Assembly (NCBI RefSeq): GCF_008728635.1
Contig: NZ_CP044285.1
Coordinates: 62,001 to 126,000, forward strand
Source: Hymenobacter baengnokdamensis
GTDB taxonomy: Bacteria > Bacteroidota > Bacteroidia > Cytophagales > Hymenobacteraceae
Direction: 5' to 3'
Length of the DNA: 64,000 nucleotides
Positions within the stretch are counted from its first letter, which is position 1. Each line of letters opens with the position of its first letter. Below, piece after piece: positions 50,232 through 58,470 of this stretch. Both the position numbers and the translations under genes were made by a program. Under the pieces are notes generated by a model. The model made no database searches, had not been told where the DNA came from, and worked only from the letters and a program-made list of their open reading frames with translations.

Positions 50232-52778
50232 GTGTCGCTTACGTTCGAATTTGCTTCGCCTACCCCCGCGCCCACCGTCCTGCCCGACCGCGTGACGCTG
50301 TTCGTAGACGTGATTTTGCCCCTGCCCCTGCCCAAGCTCTACACCTACCGGGTGCCTTACGAGCTGAACGACAATGTAGTAATCGGGGGCCGGGTTATTG
50401 TGCAGTTTGGGGCCAAGCGCACGCTAAGCTGCATTGTGGCCGCCGTGCACGAAACGCCGCCCAAGGAATACCAGGCCAAGTACATTCTGGAATTTATCGA
50501 CGACGCGCCCGTCGTAACCCAGCCGCAGCTCAAGCTTTTTCGCTGGATTGCCGACTACTACCTGTGTACGCTGGGTGAGGTAATAAACGCCGCGCTGCCG
50601 GCCGCACTCAAGCTCAGCTCCGAGTCGCGCATTCAGCTGCACCCGGCGTACGTGGCCGATGGCAGCCCCTACCCGCTCGACGATAAGGAGCAGCGCATCG
50701 TGGACAACCTGCGCACCGAAGACGGCAAGGCCCTCACGTTTACTGAAGTGGGCGAGGTGCTGGGCATCGCGTCGTTTCATAAGGTTATCAAGTCGCTGAT
50801 TCAGAAAGACGTTATCTTTCTATTTGAGCAGCTTGCTGATAAATATTCGCCCAAAGTGGTGAAGAAAGTCCGCCTGGCTCATCACTTCGTCAGTACGGCC
50901 GCCGTGGAGCGGCTATTTGAAGACCTGGCCACCAAGCCCAAGCAGGTAGATGTGCTGCTCAAATACCTGCAGCGCGTGCCAGTGCACCACAACGAGCACC
51001 TCAATTATCAGGGCCTGGAGAAGGCGGCGCTGACCAGCTCGCCCCACCTCTCGCCTTCGGCAGTGAATACCTTGATAAAGAACGGAATACTAGAGCAGTT
51101 TGACCAGATTGTGTCGCGGTTTCCGCTCGATGAGAACCCGCTGGCCCAAATGCCTTTTCAGCTTAGCGAGGCGCAGACCGTGGCCCACGACGAGGTGATG
51201 AATCTGTTTGGGCAGAAAGACATCGTACTGTTGCACGGCGTAACGGGCTCGGGCAAAACGGAGATTTACATCGACCTCATTCGCAAGGCGCTCGATGGGG
51301 GCGGCCAGGTGCTGTACCTGCTGCCCGAAATCGCGCTCACGGCCCAGATTGTAACCCGGCTGATGCGCGTGTTCGGCACGCGGCTGGGCGTGTACCACTC
51401 CAAATTTTCGGACAACGAGCGGGTCGAGGTATGGAATGGGGTGCTATCAGGACGCTTTCAGGTAGTGGTAGGCGTGCGCTCAGCGGTGTTTCTGCCCTTC
51501 GATAACCTGGCGCTCGTTATCGTCGACGAGGAGCACGAGTCGAGCTACAAGCAGTACGACCCCGCCCCGCGCTACAATGCCCGCGAGGTGGCCCTGATGA
51601 TGGGCAACTTTCAGGGCGCCAAGGTGCTGCTGGGCTCGGCCACGCCGGCCGTCGAAACCTACTACCAGGCCCGCCAGGGCCGCTACGGGCTCGTGACGCT
51701 GAGCAAGCGCTTCGGCGAAGCCGGCATGCCGGAGATTGAGCTGATTGACACCCGCAAGCTGCGCGAGGCCAAGAAGATGCACAACCACTTCTCGGCCGAC
51801 TTGCTGAACGCGATGGAAAGCAAGATTGCGCAGCATGAACAGGTTATTCTGTTCCAGAACCGACGGGGCTACGCACCGGTGGTAGCCTGCCAGGATTGCG
51901 GCTACATTCCGAAGTGCCAGAGCTGCGCCGTGAGCCTGAGCTACCACAAGCACGCCCACGAGCTGCGCTGCCACTACTGCGGCTACCACGAAGGCATGCC
52001 TACTCAGTGCCCGGCCTGCGGCTCAAGGACGCTGCGCACCCAGGGCTTTGGCACCGAGAAGCTGGAAGACGACCTCAAAATAATGCTGCCTCAGGCCAAC
52101 GTGCAACGCATGGACCTGGACACGACCCGCGCCAAAAATGCCTATCAGCAGATTATCGGCGACTTCGAGCAGCAGAAAACCAACGTGCTCGTGGGTACCC
52201 AGATGGTAACCAAGGGCCTCGACTTTGAGAACGTGAGCCTGGTAGGCATCGTCAATGCCGACAGCATCATTCATTATCCCGACTACCGGGCCCACGAGCG
52301 CGCCTACCAGATGTTTGTGCAGGTGAGCGGGCGGGCGGGCCGCAAAGGCAAGAAAGGCAAGGTGTTAATCCAGACGGCTGACCCCACCCAGGTAATTTTC
52401 GACAAGGTCATCCGCAACGACTACATAGAGTTTTATGAATATGAGATTCAGCAGCGGCGCGAGCACGAATACCCGCCGTTTGCCCGCATGATAAAGCTGA
52501 CGGTGAAGCATATGGACCAGGAGCTGGCCCAGAAAGCCGCCATTTTGCTCACGCAGGAGCTGGCCGACCGCCTGGGGCGCGGCCCGGTGCTGGGGCCGGA
52601 GGCACCGTATATATTCAGAATTCGCAATTTCTTTCTGCAGGAAATCGTCATCAAGCTCAGCCGGGAGCACACCGTGCTGAAGGCGGCCAAGCTGGCTATT
52701 TGTGCCGCCATGGACGTGGTGCGCGACCAGAAGGAATTCCGGCAGGCCCGCCTCGTGGCCGACGTGGACCCCATGTGA
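50232..52778 (+). CDS. priA: Primosomal protein N' (PriA helicase)
   Basis: An 848-residue replication restart helicase. The N-terminal 3'-DNA-binding domain begins VTLFVDVILPLPLPKLYTYR. The helicase core shows Walker A GVTGSGKTEIYIDLI and the DEEH box IVDEEHESSYKQYD. The zinc-binding insert contains CQDCGYIPKCQSC, CHYCGYH and CPACGS. The end region has the motif-VI-like QVSGRAGRKGKKG. The reading frame starts at a GTG at 50232. It is longer than E. coli PriA (732), mainly in a middle insert before the helicase core (about residues 165-290), as seen in Bacteroidota. It is followed by a terminator shared with the convergent gene. Confidence 0.95.
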   Translation: MSLTFEFASPTPAPTVLPDRVTLFVDVILPLPLPKLYTYRVPYELNDNVVIGGRVIVQFGAKRTLSCIVAAVHETPPKEYQAKYILEFIDDAPVVTQPQLKLFRWIADYYLCTLGEVINAALPAALKLSSESRIQLHPAYVADGSPYPLDDKEQRIVDNLRTEDGKALTFTEVGEVLGIASFHKVIKSLIQKDVIFLFEQLADKYSPKVVKKVRLAHHFVSTAAVERLFEDLATKPKQVDVLLKYLQRVPVHHNEHLNYQGLEKAALTSSPHLSPSAVNTLIKNGILEQFDQIVSRFPLDENPLAQMPFQLSEAQTVAHDEVMNLFGQKDIVLLHGVTGSGKTEIYIDLIRKALDGGGQVLYLLPEIALTAQIVTRLMRVFGTRLGVYHSKFSDNERVEVWNGVLSGRFQVVVGVRSAVFLPFDNLALVIVDEEHESSYKQYDPAPRYNAREVALMMGNFQGAKVLLGSATPAVETYYQARQGRYGLVTLSKRFGEAGMPEIELIDTRKLREAKKMHNHFSADLLNAMESKIAQHEQVILFQNRRGYAPVVACQDCGYIPKCQSCAVSLSYHKHAHELRCHYCGYHEGMPTQCPACGSRTLRTQGFGTEKLEDDLKIMLPQANVQRMDLDTTRAKNAYQQIIGDFEQQKTNVLVGTQMVTKGLDFENVSLVGIVNADSIIHYPDYRAHERAYQMFVQVSGRAGRKGKKGKVLIQTADPTQVIFDKVIRNDYIEFYEYEIQQRREHEYPPFARMIKLTVKHMDQELAQKAAILLTQELADRLGRGPVLGPEAPYIFRIRNFFLQEIVIKLSREHTVLKAAKLAICAAMDVVRDQKEFRQARLVADVDPM

Positions 52779-52831
52779 GTGGGTAGGGAAGTGATGTTAG
52801 GTGGGAGGGGCAGCAGGTCAATTTCTAAAGC

Positions 52832-52868
52832 AAAAAGTCCCGGCTGCACAGTGCGGCCGGGACTTTTT
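52832..52868. terminator. Bidirectional terminator between priA and a lipoprotein gene
   Basis: AAAAAGTCCCGGC (52832-52844) pairs with GCCGGGACTTTTT (52856-52868). A-run and T-run flanks allow it to work on both strands for the converging genes. Confidence 0.88.
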
Positions 52869-52889
52869 ACTTGGTAGCTGAAACTAGGT

Positions 52890-53516
52890 CTACAACTCGT
52901 CGAGCAGCCAGAGCACGATAAATATCAGGCCGATAATGGCAATGATAGCGCCGATAAGGCCGAAAATGCCGGAGATTCCGCTAAACAACGAAATTATTAA
53001 ACCAATCAGAATCAGGATAATGCCCGTGCGCAGGTTGCCGCTAATGCCCCCTTTGGTGGTCGAAGCCGTGTTATCGCCCTGGCGAGCCGTGATTTTCTGC
53101 GTTTGCTTATCCAGCTTACGCATGACCTTATTCAGGGCCAGGCGCTGCACCAGGTTGAGCTTGGGAGCAGCCTTGGTGGCAGCCGGGGCCGGGGCTACTT
53201 CCGCCGCTTCAGAAACGCGTGCTTTCGCCTTGGCCACCGGGGCAGAGGCTACTGCTGCGGGAGCAGGGTTTACTGCCGCAACATCCTCTTGAGCGGGGGC
53301 CGCAATGGGAGCGGCAGCTTCGGCCATCGGCGCCGCTGCGGGCGTTTCGATGGGCGAGGAAACCGCTACGCGCGCCTTAGACGCAGCCGTAGTGGTGCCC
53401 AGGTAGGAAGGAGCATGCGACTGGAAGGAGTATTCAGCGCGGCTGCAAGAGCCCAAAGTCAGGGCGCTGGCCAGGACCACAGCTAGGCGGCCCAGGGTAG
53501 AAGTCAGGTTTTGCAT
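52890..53516 (-). CDS. Hypothetical lipoprotein with Ala/Pro-rich linker and two C-terminal membrane helices
   Basis: A 208-residue protein with a lipoprotein signal (SALTLGSC, acylated Cys near residue 24), a long Ala, Pro and Val-rich linker (about residues 55-120), a short basic helix region (LVQRLALNKVMRKLDKQTQK) and a glycine- and isoleucine-rich pair of membrane helices at the end (TGIILILIGLIISLFSGISG and IFGLIGAIIAIIGLIF). Similar lipoproteins of unknown role are widespread in Bacteroidota. The combination of a lipid anchor and two C-terminal helices is unusual, as it places both ends in or at a membrane. Confidence 0.75.
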   Translation of the reverse strand: MQNLTSTLGRLAVVLASALTLGSCSRAEYSFQSHAPSYLGTTTAASKARVAVSSPIETPAAAPMAEAAAPIAAPAQEDVAAVNPAPAAVASAPVAKAKARVSEAAEVAPAPAATKAAPKLNLVQRLALNKVMRKLDKQTQKITARQGDNTASTTKGGISGNLRTGIILILIGLIISLFSGISGIFGLIGAIIAIIGLIFIVLWLLDEL

Positions 53517-53717
53517 AAGGTGAAAAGCAAAAATTGATGAAAGAATTGTGTCGGCAGTACGTTATAAAAAAGGTTTTGGCTGAATGCTGAGCTTGCTTTT
53601 TTTTGAGATGAATCGCCGGCAAGTACGCGTAGCTTCGCTCCCGCTACTGAACGACCGGCCTTTCTTGGTTGTTGTACCGGGCAGTATGCTGCTGCCCCTG
53701 GACTGAATTTGTTGCTT

Positions 53718-54506
53718 ATGAAGAATGCCGTTGTGCTATGGGTGGGACTGGGAGCCCTGGCCGGAGCCGCTGCCTGCACGCAGCTGCCAATGGAGTCGAA
53801 TGTGGCCAGCCGGGCCAGTTTGCAGGCGACCACTATCACGGCCCGCCCGCCCGATTCGGCAGGCTATGAAGACCGGCCGCCCCGCGACCCTAACGGCATT
53901 GGTCGCTACTACCAGGGCCGTCAGATTGCCCATGTAATGGGCCACGAAGGTGCCGGCTGGCTGGAGCGCGACGACCGCAGCCAGGAAGAAGGCACCGAAA
54001 CGCTGCTTCACGAGCTGCACCTGAAGCCTACAGACGTGGTAGCCGATATTGGCGCGGGCACGGGCTTTTTCTCGTTTCGGCTGGCCCCGCTGGTGCCGCG
54101 CGGCAAGGTGCTGGCGGTTGATATTCAGCCCGAAATGATAGCTGAGCTAACGCAGCGCCAGCTCAAAAACGGCTTGCGAAATGTGGAGCCCATACTTGGC
54201 ACCACTACCGACCCGCACCTGCCGGCCGGCAAGGTTGATGTGGTACTCATTGTGGATGCTTACCACGAGTTTGACCGGCCCCGCGAGATGGGCGCGGCCA
54301 TTCGGGGAGCCCTGCGGCCGGGTACCGGCCGGCTCGCGCTCGTGGAGTACCGGGCCGAAGACCCCGCGGTGCCCATCAAGCCCATTCATAAGATGACCGT
54401 GGCCCAGGCCCGCAAGGAGATGGAAGCCATCGGGCTGGAATTTGTGGAAGTGCGCGAAACGCTGCCGCAGCAGCACTTGCTGCTGTTTCGGCGGCCAGCT
54501 AAATAG
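53718..54506 (+). CDS. Class I SAM-dependent methyltransferase with lipoprotein signal
   Basis: A 262-residue protein from the ATG at 53718; an earlier TTG at 53709 would add three residues. The N-terminus is a lipoprotein signal (VLWVGLGALAGAAAC, Cys at residue 20), then a 70-residue linker. The methyltransferase fold follows: motif I DIGAGTGFFSF at residues 110-120, the acidic end of strand two LAVDIQPEMI, and motif-IV-like VDVVLIVDAYHEFDRP. The body is close to UbiE/Methyltransf_11-type enzymes. The substrate is unknown. A secreted SAM-dependent methyltransferase is hard to explain, because SAM is cytoplasmic; see findings. Confidence 0.88.
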   Translation: MKNAVVLWVGLGALAGAAACTQLPMESNVASRASLQATTITARPPDSAGYEDRPPRDPNGIGRYYQGRQIAHVMGHEGAGWLERDDRSQEEGTETLLHELHLKPTDVVADIGAGTGFFSFRLAPLVPRGKVLAVDIQPEMIAELTQRQLKNGLRNVEPILGTTTDPHLPAGKVDVVLIVDAYHEFDRPREMGAAIRGALRPGTGRLALVEYRAEDPAVPIKPIHKMTVAQARKEMEAIGLEFVEVRETLPQQHLLLFRRPAK

Positions 54507-54527
54507 AGTAGCCAGAAAGCAGCCGGC

Positions 54528-54582
54528 AATCAAAAAAGCACGACAGGCTTCGGCAAGGCTGGCATATCGTGCTTTTTTGATT
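54528..54582. terminator. Bidirectional terminator
   Basis: Arms AATCAAAAAAGCACGA (54528-54543) and TCGTGCTTTTTTGATT (54567-54582) are perfectly complementary over 16 bases. The element separates the convergent methyltransferase and aminopeptidase genes and contains A/T runs suitable for both strands. Confidence 0.88.
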
Positions 54583-54594
54583 ACTGAATACAGC

Positions 54595-55884
54595 TTACCG
54601 CTTCATCAGGCGCTCGATATCGGCGATTTCGAGCGGAATGGCAGCCATCAGGTCCTCATTGCCCTGAGTGGTGAGGAGAATGTCATTTTCCAGACGAATA
54701 CCCAGCTTTTCTTCGCGGATATAGATACCTGGCTCGCAGGTGTATACCATACCCGCTTCAAACTTGCGGTACTTGTAGCCAACATCGTGCACGTCGAGGC
54801 CCAGATAGTGGCTGGTGCCGTGCGGAAAATATTTCTTGTAGAGCGGCGCGTCGGGGTCCTGGTTTTTAACGTCGCTGGCATTGAGCAGGTCGAGCCGGAT
54901 AAGCTCCTGCTCCATGGCCTCCCCCACCTGCTTGTGGTACTCCTCGATGCTGTTGCCAACCACGAGGCGGGCGCTGGCAAACCGGAAAACCCGCAGCACG
55001 GCTTCGTATACCTGGCGCTGGCGCGGCGTGAAGGTGCCATTGACCGGAATGCTGCGCGAGAGGTCGGCGGCGTAGTTGGCGTACTCGGCCCCGAAGTCGA
55101 GCAGTAGCACGTCGCCGTCCTGGCACTGGCGGTCGTTGCTCACGTAGTGCAGAATAGTCGCGCTTTCGCCGCTGCCAATAATGCTGCCGTAGGCCGGCCC
55201 GCGCGAGCCGGAGCGCACAAACTCGTGCAGAATCTCGGCCTCAATCTCGTATTCCCACACGCCGGGCTTTACAAAGCCCAGCAGGCGCCGAAACGCATTG
55301 CCGGTAATCTCGCAGGCACGGCGCATCAGGCGGATTTCCTCGGGGCTTTTGATAGCCCGCAGCTGGTGTAGCAGCCGGGAGGCGCGGCGGTACTGATGCA
55401 GCGGGTAGCGGCGCTGCAGGTCCTTAATAAAGCGCGCATCACGGGTTTCGACCTCCACTACGGCCCGAATGTGCTCGTTGGAGTTGAGGTACACGTACTC
55501 GGCCTCGTTCATGAGGGCGGCCAGCACGGCCGGAAACGCATCGAGCCACATAATGGTGGGCACGCCCGACACCTGCCGCGCTTCTTCCTTGGTCAGCTTG
55601 TAGCCTTCCCACACCAGAATATGCTCGGAAGTTTCCTTTAGAAATAGAATCTCGCGGTGCTTGGGCAGCGCCGCGTCGGGGCAAATAACCAGGATGCTTT
55701 CCTCCTGGTCGACGCCCGACAAATAAAACAGGTCGGTGTTCTGCTTGAGCGCCAGCGTGCCATCGGCATTAGTCGGCAATATATCGTTAGAGTTGAATAT
55801 TGCCAGCGACTGAGCGGGCAGCAGCTCGCGGAAGCGGCGGCGATTTTCGATAAACAGCTCGGGGGCGATGGGACCGTAGCGCAT
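54595..55884 (-). CDS. pepP: Xaa-Pro aminopeptidase (M24B, aminopeptidase P)
   Basis: A 429-residue metallopeptidase that removes an N-terminal residue preceding proline. The N-terminal AMP_N domain starts FIENRRRFRELLPAQSLAIF and contains NTDLFYLSGVDQEES. The pita-bread catalytic domain shows metal ligands in LLDFGAEYANYAADLSRS (two Asp), HGTSHYLGLDVHDVG (His), YTCEPGIYI (Glu) and RLENDILLT (Glu). Length is as in E. coli PepP (441). It lies between a bidirectional terminator and a 165-base gap upstream. Confidence 0.94.
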   Translation of the reverse strand: MRYGPIAPELFIENRRRFRELLPAQSLAIFNSNDILPTNADGTLALKQNTDLFYLSGVDQEESILVICPDAALPKHREILFLKETSEHILVWEGYKLTKEEARQVSGVPTIMWLDAFPAVLAALMNEAEYVYLNSNEHIRAVVEVETRDARFIKDLQRRYPLHQYRRASRLLHQLRAIKSPEEIRLMRRACEITGNAFRRLLGFVKPGVWEYEIEAEILHEFVRSGSRGPAYGSIIGSGESATILHYVSNDRQCQDGDVLLLDFGAEYANYAADLSRSIPVNGTFTPRQRQVYEAVLRVFRFASARLVVGNSIEEYHKQVGEAMEQELIRLDLLNASDVKNQDPDAPLYKKYFPHGTSHYLGLDVHDVGYKYRKFEAGMVYTCEPGIYIREEKLGIRLENDILLTTQGNEDLMAAIPLEIADIERLMKR

Positions 55885-56049
55885 AGGGAGAGACGAAAAG
55901 ACAGGTTAGGCGCGCAAGTTACATCCTGCTCCAACCGCGGGCCCGGCTGCCGGGCGGTAGTTTTGCAGGCGGTAAGCCCTGTAGCGGCTGCGTGGTAGCG
56001 CCAGCAAGCATTCCGGACCTGACTAAAGCTTACCGCAATAGCCCTTCTT

Positions 56050-56736
56050 ATGCTGCACCTGCTTCGGCAAACCCGCACGTTCCTAATTCCCTACGCCCTG
56101 GTGCTGCTGGGCGTGGGAGCTATCCTGCTGACCACTCCTAAGCACACGGCCTTTTTCCTCGTAAACGGCCATTTTACGCCATTTTTCGACCAGTTTTTCC
56201 GGCCCTTTACCAACGTGGGCGATGGCCTTTTTTACGTACTTATTACGCTGGCACTGCTGTTTGTTCGCTTTCGCTGGGCGCTGCTCAGCTTTGCTTGCTT
56301 TGCAGTGACTTCGCTGGCGGCCCAGCTTGGCAAGCAGCTCATCTTCACGGGCCATCCGCGGCCCTTCCGGTATTTCCAGGAAAACCCCGGCTTCCCGCCC
56401 CTGCACGTAGTGGAAGGCGTGGTAATGGGCACGCTCAAAAGCTTTCCCTCGGGGCATTCCACGTCGGCTTTTTCGGTTTTTTTAGTGCTTACTTACTTGG
56501 TGCGGCAAAAAAGCTGGGGCCTGGCCTTCGTGCTGCTGGCCGCATTCACCGCCTACTCGCGGGTGTACCTGGCCCAGCACTTTGTGGAAGACGTATACGC
56601 CGGCTCGGTACTGGGCACCGTTCTTACCCTAGCGGTACTGGCCTGGCTCGAGCCCTGGCTCGACCGGCACCCCCGGCCCTGGTACACCTGGCGGCTACGA
56701 CGGCCAGGGGTAAAACAGGTAATGAGTAATAGGTAA
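56050..56736 (+). CDS. PAP2-family membrane phosphatase
   Basis: A 228-residue integral membrane protein with five or six helices, of the lipid phosphatase/PAP2 type. All three family motifs are present: KQLIFTGHPRP (residues 95-105), the SFPSGHSTS motif (131-139) and SRVYLAQHFVEDVYAG near residue 165. It may dephosphorylate undecaprenyl pyrophosphate, phosphatidic acid or lipid A; these cannot be told apart from sequence. It stands alone between convergent and divergent neighbours. Confidence 0.92.
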   Translation: MLHLLRQTRTFLIPYALVLLGVGAILLTTPKHTAFFLVNGHFTPFFDQFFRPFTNVGDGLFYVLITLALLFVRFRWALLSFACFAVTSLAAQLGKQLIFTGHPRPFRYFQENPGFPPLHVVEGVVMGTLKSFPSGHSTSAFSVFLVLTYLVRQKSWGLAFVLLAAFTAYSRVYLAQHFVEDVYAGSVLGTVLTLAVLAWLEPWLDRHPRPWYTWRLRRPGVKQVMSNR

Positions 56737-56805
56737 GGAAGAAGGAGGAACTATAGGCAACACTGCCAACAATTCCTCCCTCTTACCTTCCTGTTACGCA
56801 GTAAT

Positions 56806-57872
56806 TTATGTCAGCTGCGGCACGAGCACCCCGCGGCCGATGCGCTGCGTGCGGCTTCGTAGCAGGGCTATTACTTCGTTTTCGGTGCGGGCAGTGCCAT
56901 CGAGGAGCACAAAGTGGTGGGCCAGCAAATCGTAGCGCTTGCCCATGAGGTAGAAGAAAATGTGGAGGAAGTGGATACCGTCGAAGACAATGGCTTCGTT
57001 GCTGGCATACAGCGCCAGGTTTTGCTGAAAGTGCAGGGGGTGCTCGGTCCAGTGCATAGCCGGTTTCAGGTGGTGGCTGATGTGGTAGCCATCGTTCCAG
57101 CACTTGTGGTTGTAGGGCGTATTAATGCACGTAACGCTGTTGCGGTAGCAGTTCTCGGGGCTATCGGCATCGATAAAGGCGTGCTGCGCCCAATTGCCCA
57201 GCATCATAATAACCCGCGAAAGCACCAGCGGCACCACAAATACCGCCAGCGCAGCCGGCAGATTGACGAAAGCCAGGCCCAGCGTACAACCTATATAGAG
57301 TAGCTCACCGCGCAGCAGCCGCAGCCGCAGCGTTGGCTTATTGCGCCGATTAAAATACCCTATCAGGCGGGGAATACCGAGCAGCAGAAAATCGCCGAGG
57401 TAGTGCAGAAACCCGCGCAGCGAGTCGCGCTGGTAAAACATGGTTGAGCTTTCATCATCCGGCAGGTTATTTTCGGGGTGGTGCATACCCATGTGGTGCG
57501 TGAAGTACGTTTCGGGCGTTTGCCCAAACAGCGGCCCGATAACCCACGGGATGTACCTGTTAAGGAAGCTGTATTTTTTCTTGAATAGCACGCGGTGGCT
57601 GGTACAGTGCAGCATTAACCCGAATGGCCCCTTGAATAGGGCATTGCTCAAGCAGAAAAACAGCCCAAACACGCCCCACCACGCTGCCCCCGCAGGGTAG
57701 GCACAAAGAGCAGCACGGCCAGCGGCAGCATAGTTGCCGATATTTTCAGACTGAGGTAAATAAAGGGCAGGTCTCGCTCATCCTGCAGGTAGGAGCTGAG
57801 CCACTTATCCAAAGCCGAGGGGGTAGCCAGCCGGTTATAAAGCGGGTCGGTAGAAACAGTCAGTATTTTCAT
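56806..57872 (-). pseudogene. Fatty acid desaturase split by a -1 frameshift
   Basis: The upstream frame (57872 to 57648) encodes MKILTVSTDPLYNRLATPSA through FVPTLRG, and the downstream frame (from 57672 region to 56806) encodes VFGLFFCLSNALFKGPFG to the end. They join if one G is added to the G5 run on the minus strand (C5 at 57687-57691); the joined protein is then about 355 residues. The downstream part has the histidine boxes of membrane fatty acid desaturases: HCTSH, HHMGMHHPE and HISHH, with four hydrophobic helices. As sequenced, translation ends shortly after the shift. Homopolymer sequencing error, true decay, or slippage-based switching are the options. The upstream region (57873-58470) is long. 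Confidence 0.85.
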
Positions 57873-58470
57873 GGAAAAGCAAAGGGCAAAACCAGCTCCT
57901 AACTGGTGGCTGCCGAATTTGCCGGGGCAAAATCAGGTACGCACGAGCAAATGAGGTTAGTCAGCTAAAAAAAGCCAGGCGCAGCCTATAATGAGGGTGC
58001 GGCCAGTGGTTAAAGTTCTTTAAAACCAGCAGCCCGGAAGAGGTTCAACACCTGTCCAAAATACGTAGGAGACAACTGGCAAACTACGTAGTAAAGGTAC
58101 GTGATTTCCCGCTTGTAGTCCGCAAACTAGCTTCCGGCAAAACGCTCCCGCCTGCAAGCAGGTAGGGGGGCTAAAGATGTACGCTGCCGGCCTGATTAGT
58201 GACGCACTACCAGGCGCTTCATCAGCAAGGTGTTGTCGGGGGTCATCTTTACCAGGGGCCTACCGATGCAGCTTGGGCAGCAAGCAGTAACGACAGCCTT
58301 TTCCGTGCCCGAATTTTTGCCGGCCTGACTCTCAGCCCCCTACCCGGCCGCCCTTGCCCTACCCCGGAGCCCGCCGTAACTTTAGGCAACGAACTTCTGC
58401 GTAGCCTGTCGCGCTTTGGTGCGCTTGCCCTTGCTTTGCTGTTCTCTGCTTACCGCTAACTGCCCTCGCT
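57873..58470. other. Long non-coding gap between the desaturase and dnaE
   Basis: About 600 bases without a convincing gene. It contains three TACGT-centred strings between 58059 and 58103 (including CTACGTAG) that could be regulatory sites for the desaturase. There is also a short relic that looks like the end of a T9SS-sorted protein (58196-58256). Upstream of dnaE, TAACTTTA at about 58376 is a near match to a -7 box. An 86-codon plus-strand frame (58199-58459) has no protein-like features and is left out. Confidence 0.5.
58196..58256 (-). pseudogene. Possible remnant of a T9SS C-terminal sorting domain
   Basis: On the minus strand the frame ending with TAA at 58196-58198 reads LVKMTPDNTLLMKRLVVRH. 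This is the pattern of the last strand and basic end of type A T9SS sorting domains (typically YLVxxxxxxxxxxxRLVVR). The frame upstream does not continue as such a domain, so it appears to be a decayed end of a former secreted-protein gene. The match is short. Confidence 0.35.

Noticed and set aside
58199-58459. Plus-strand 86-codon frame upstream of dnaE
   Set aside because: Composition is not protein-like, it has no domain, and the opposite strand holds the possible T9SS relic.
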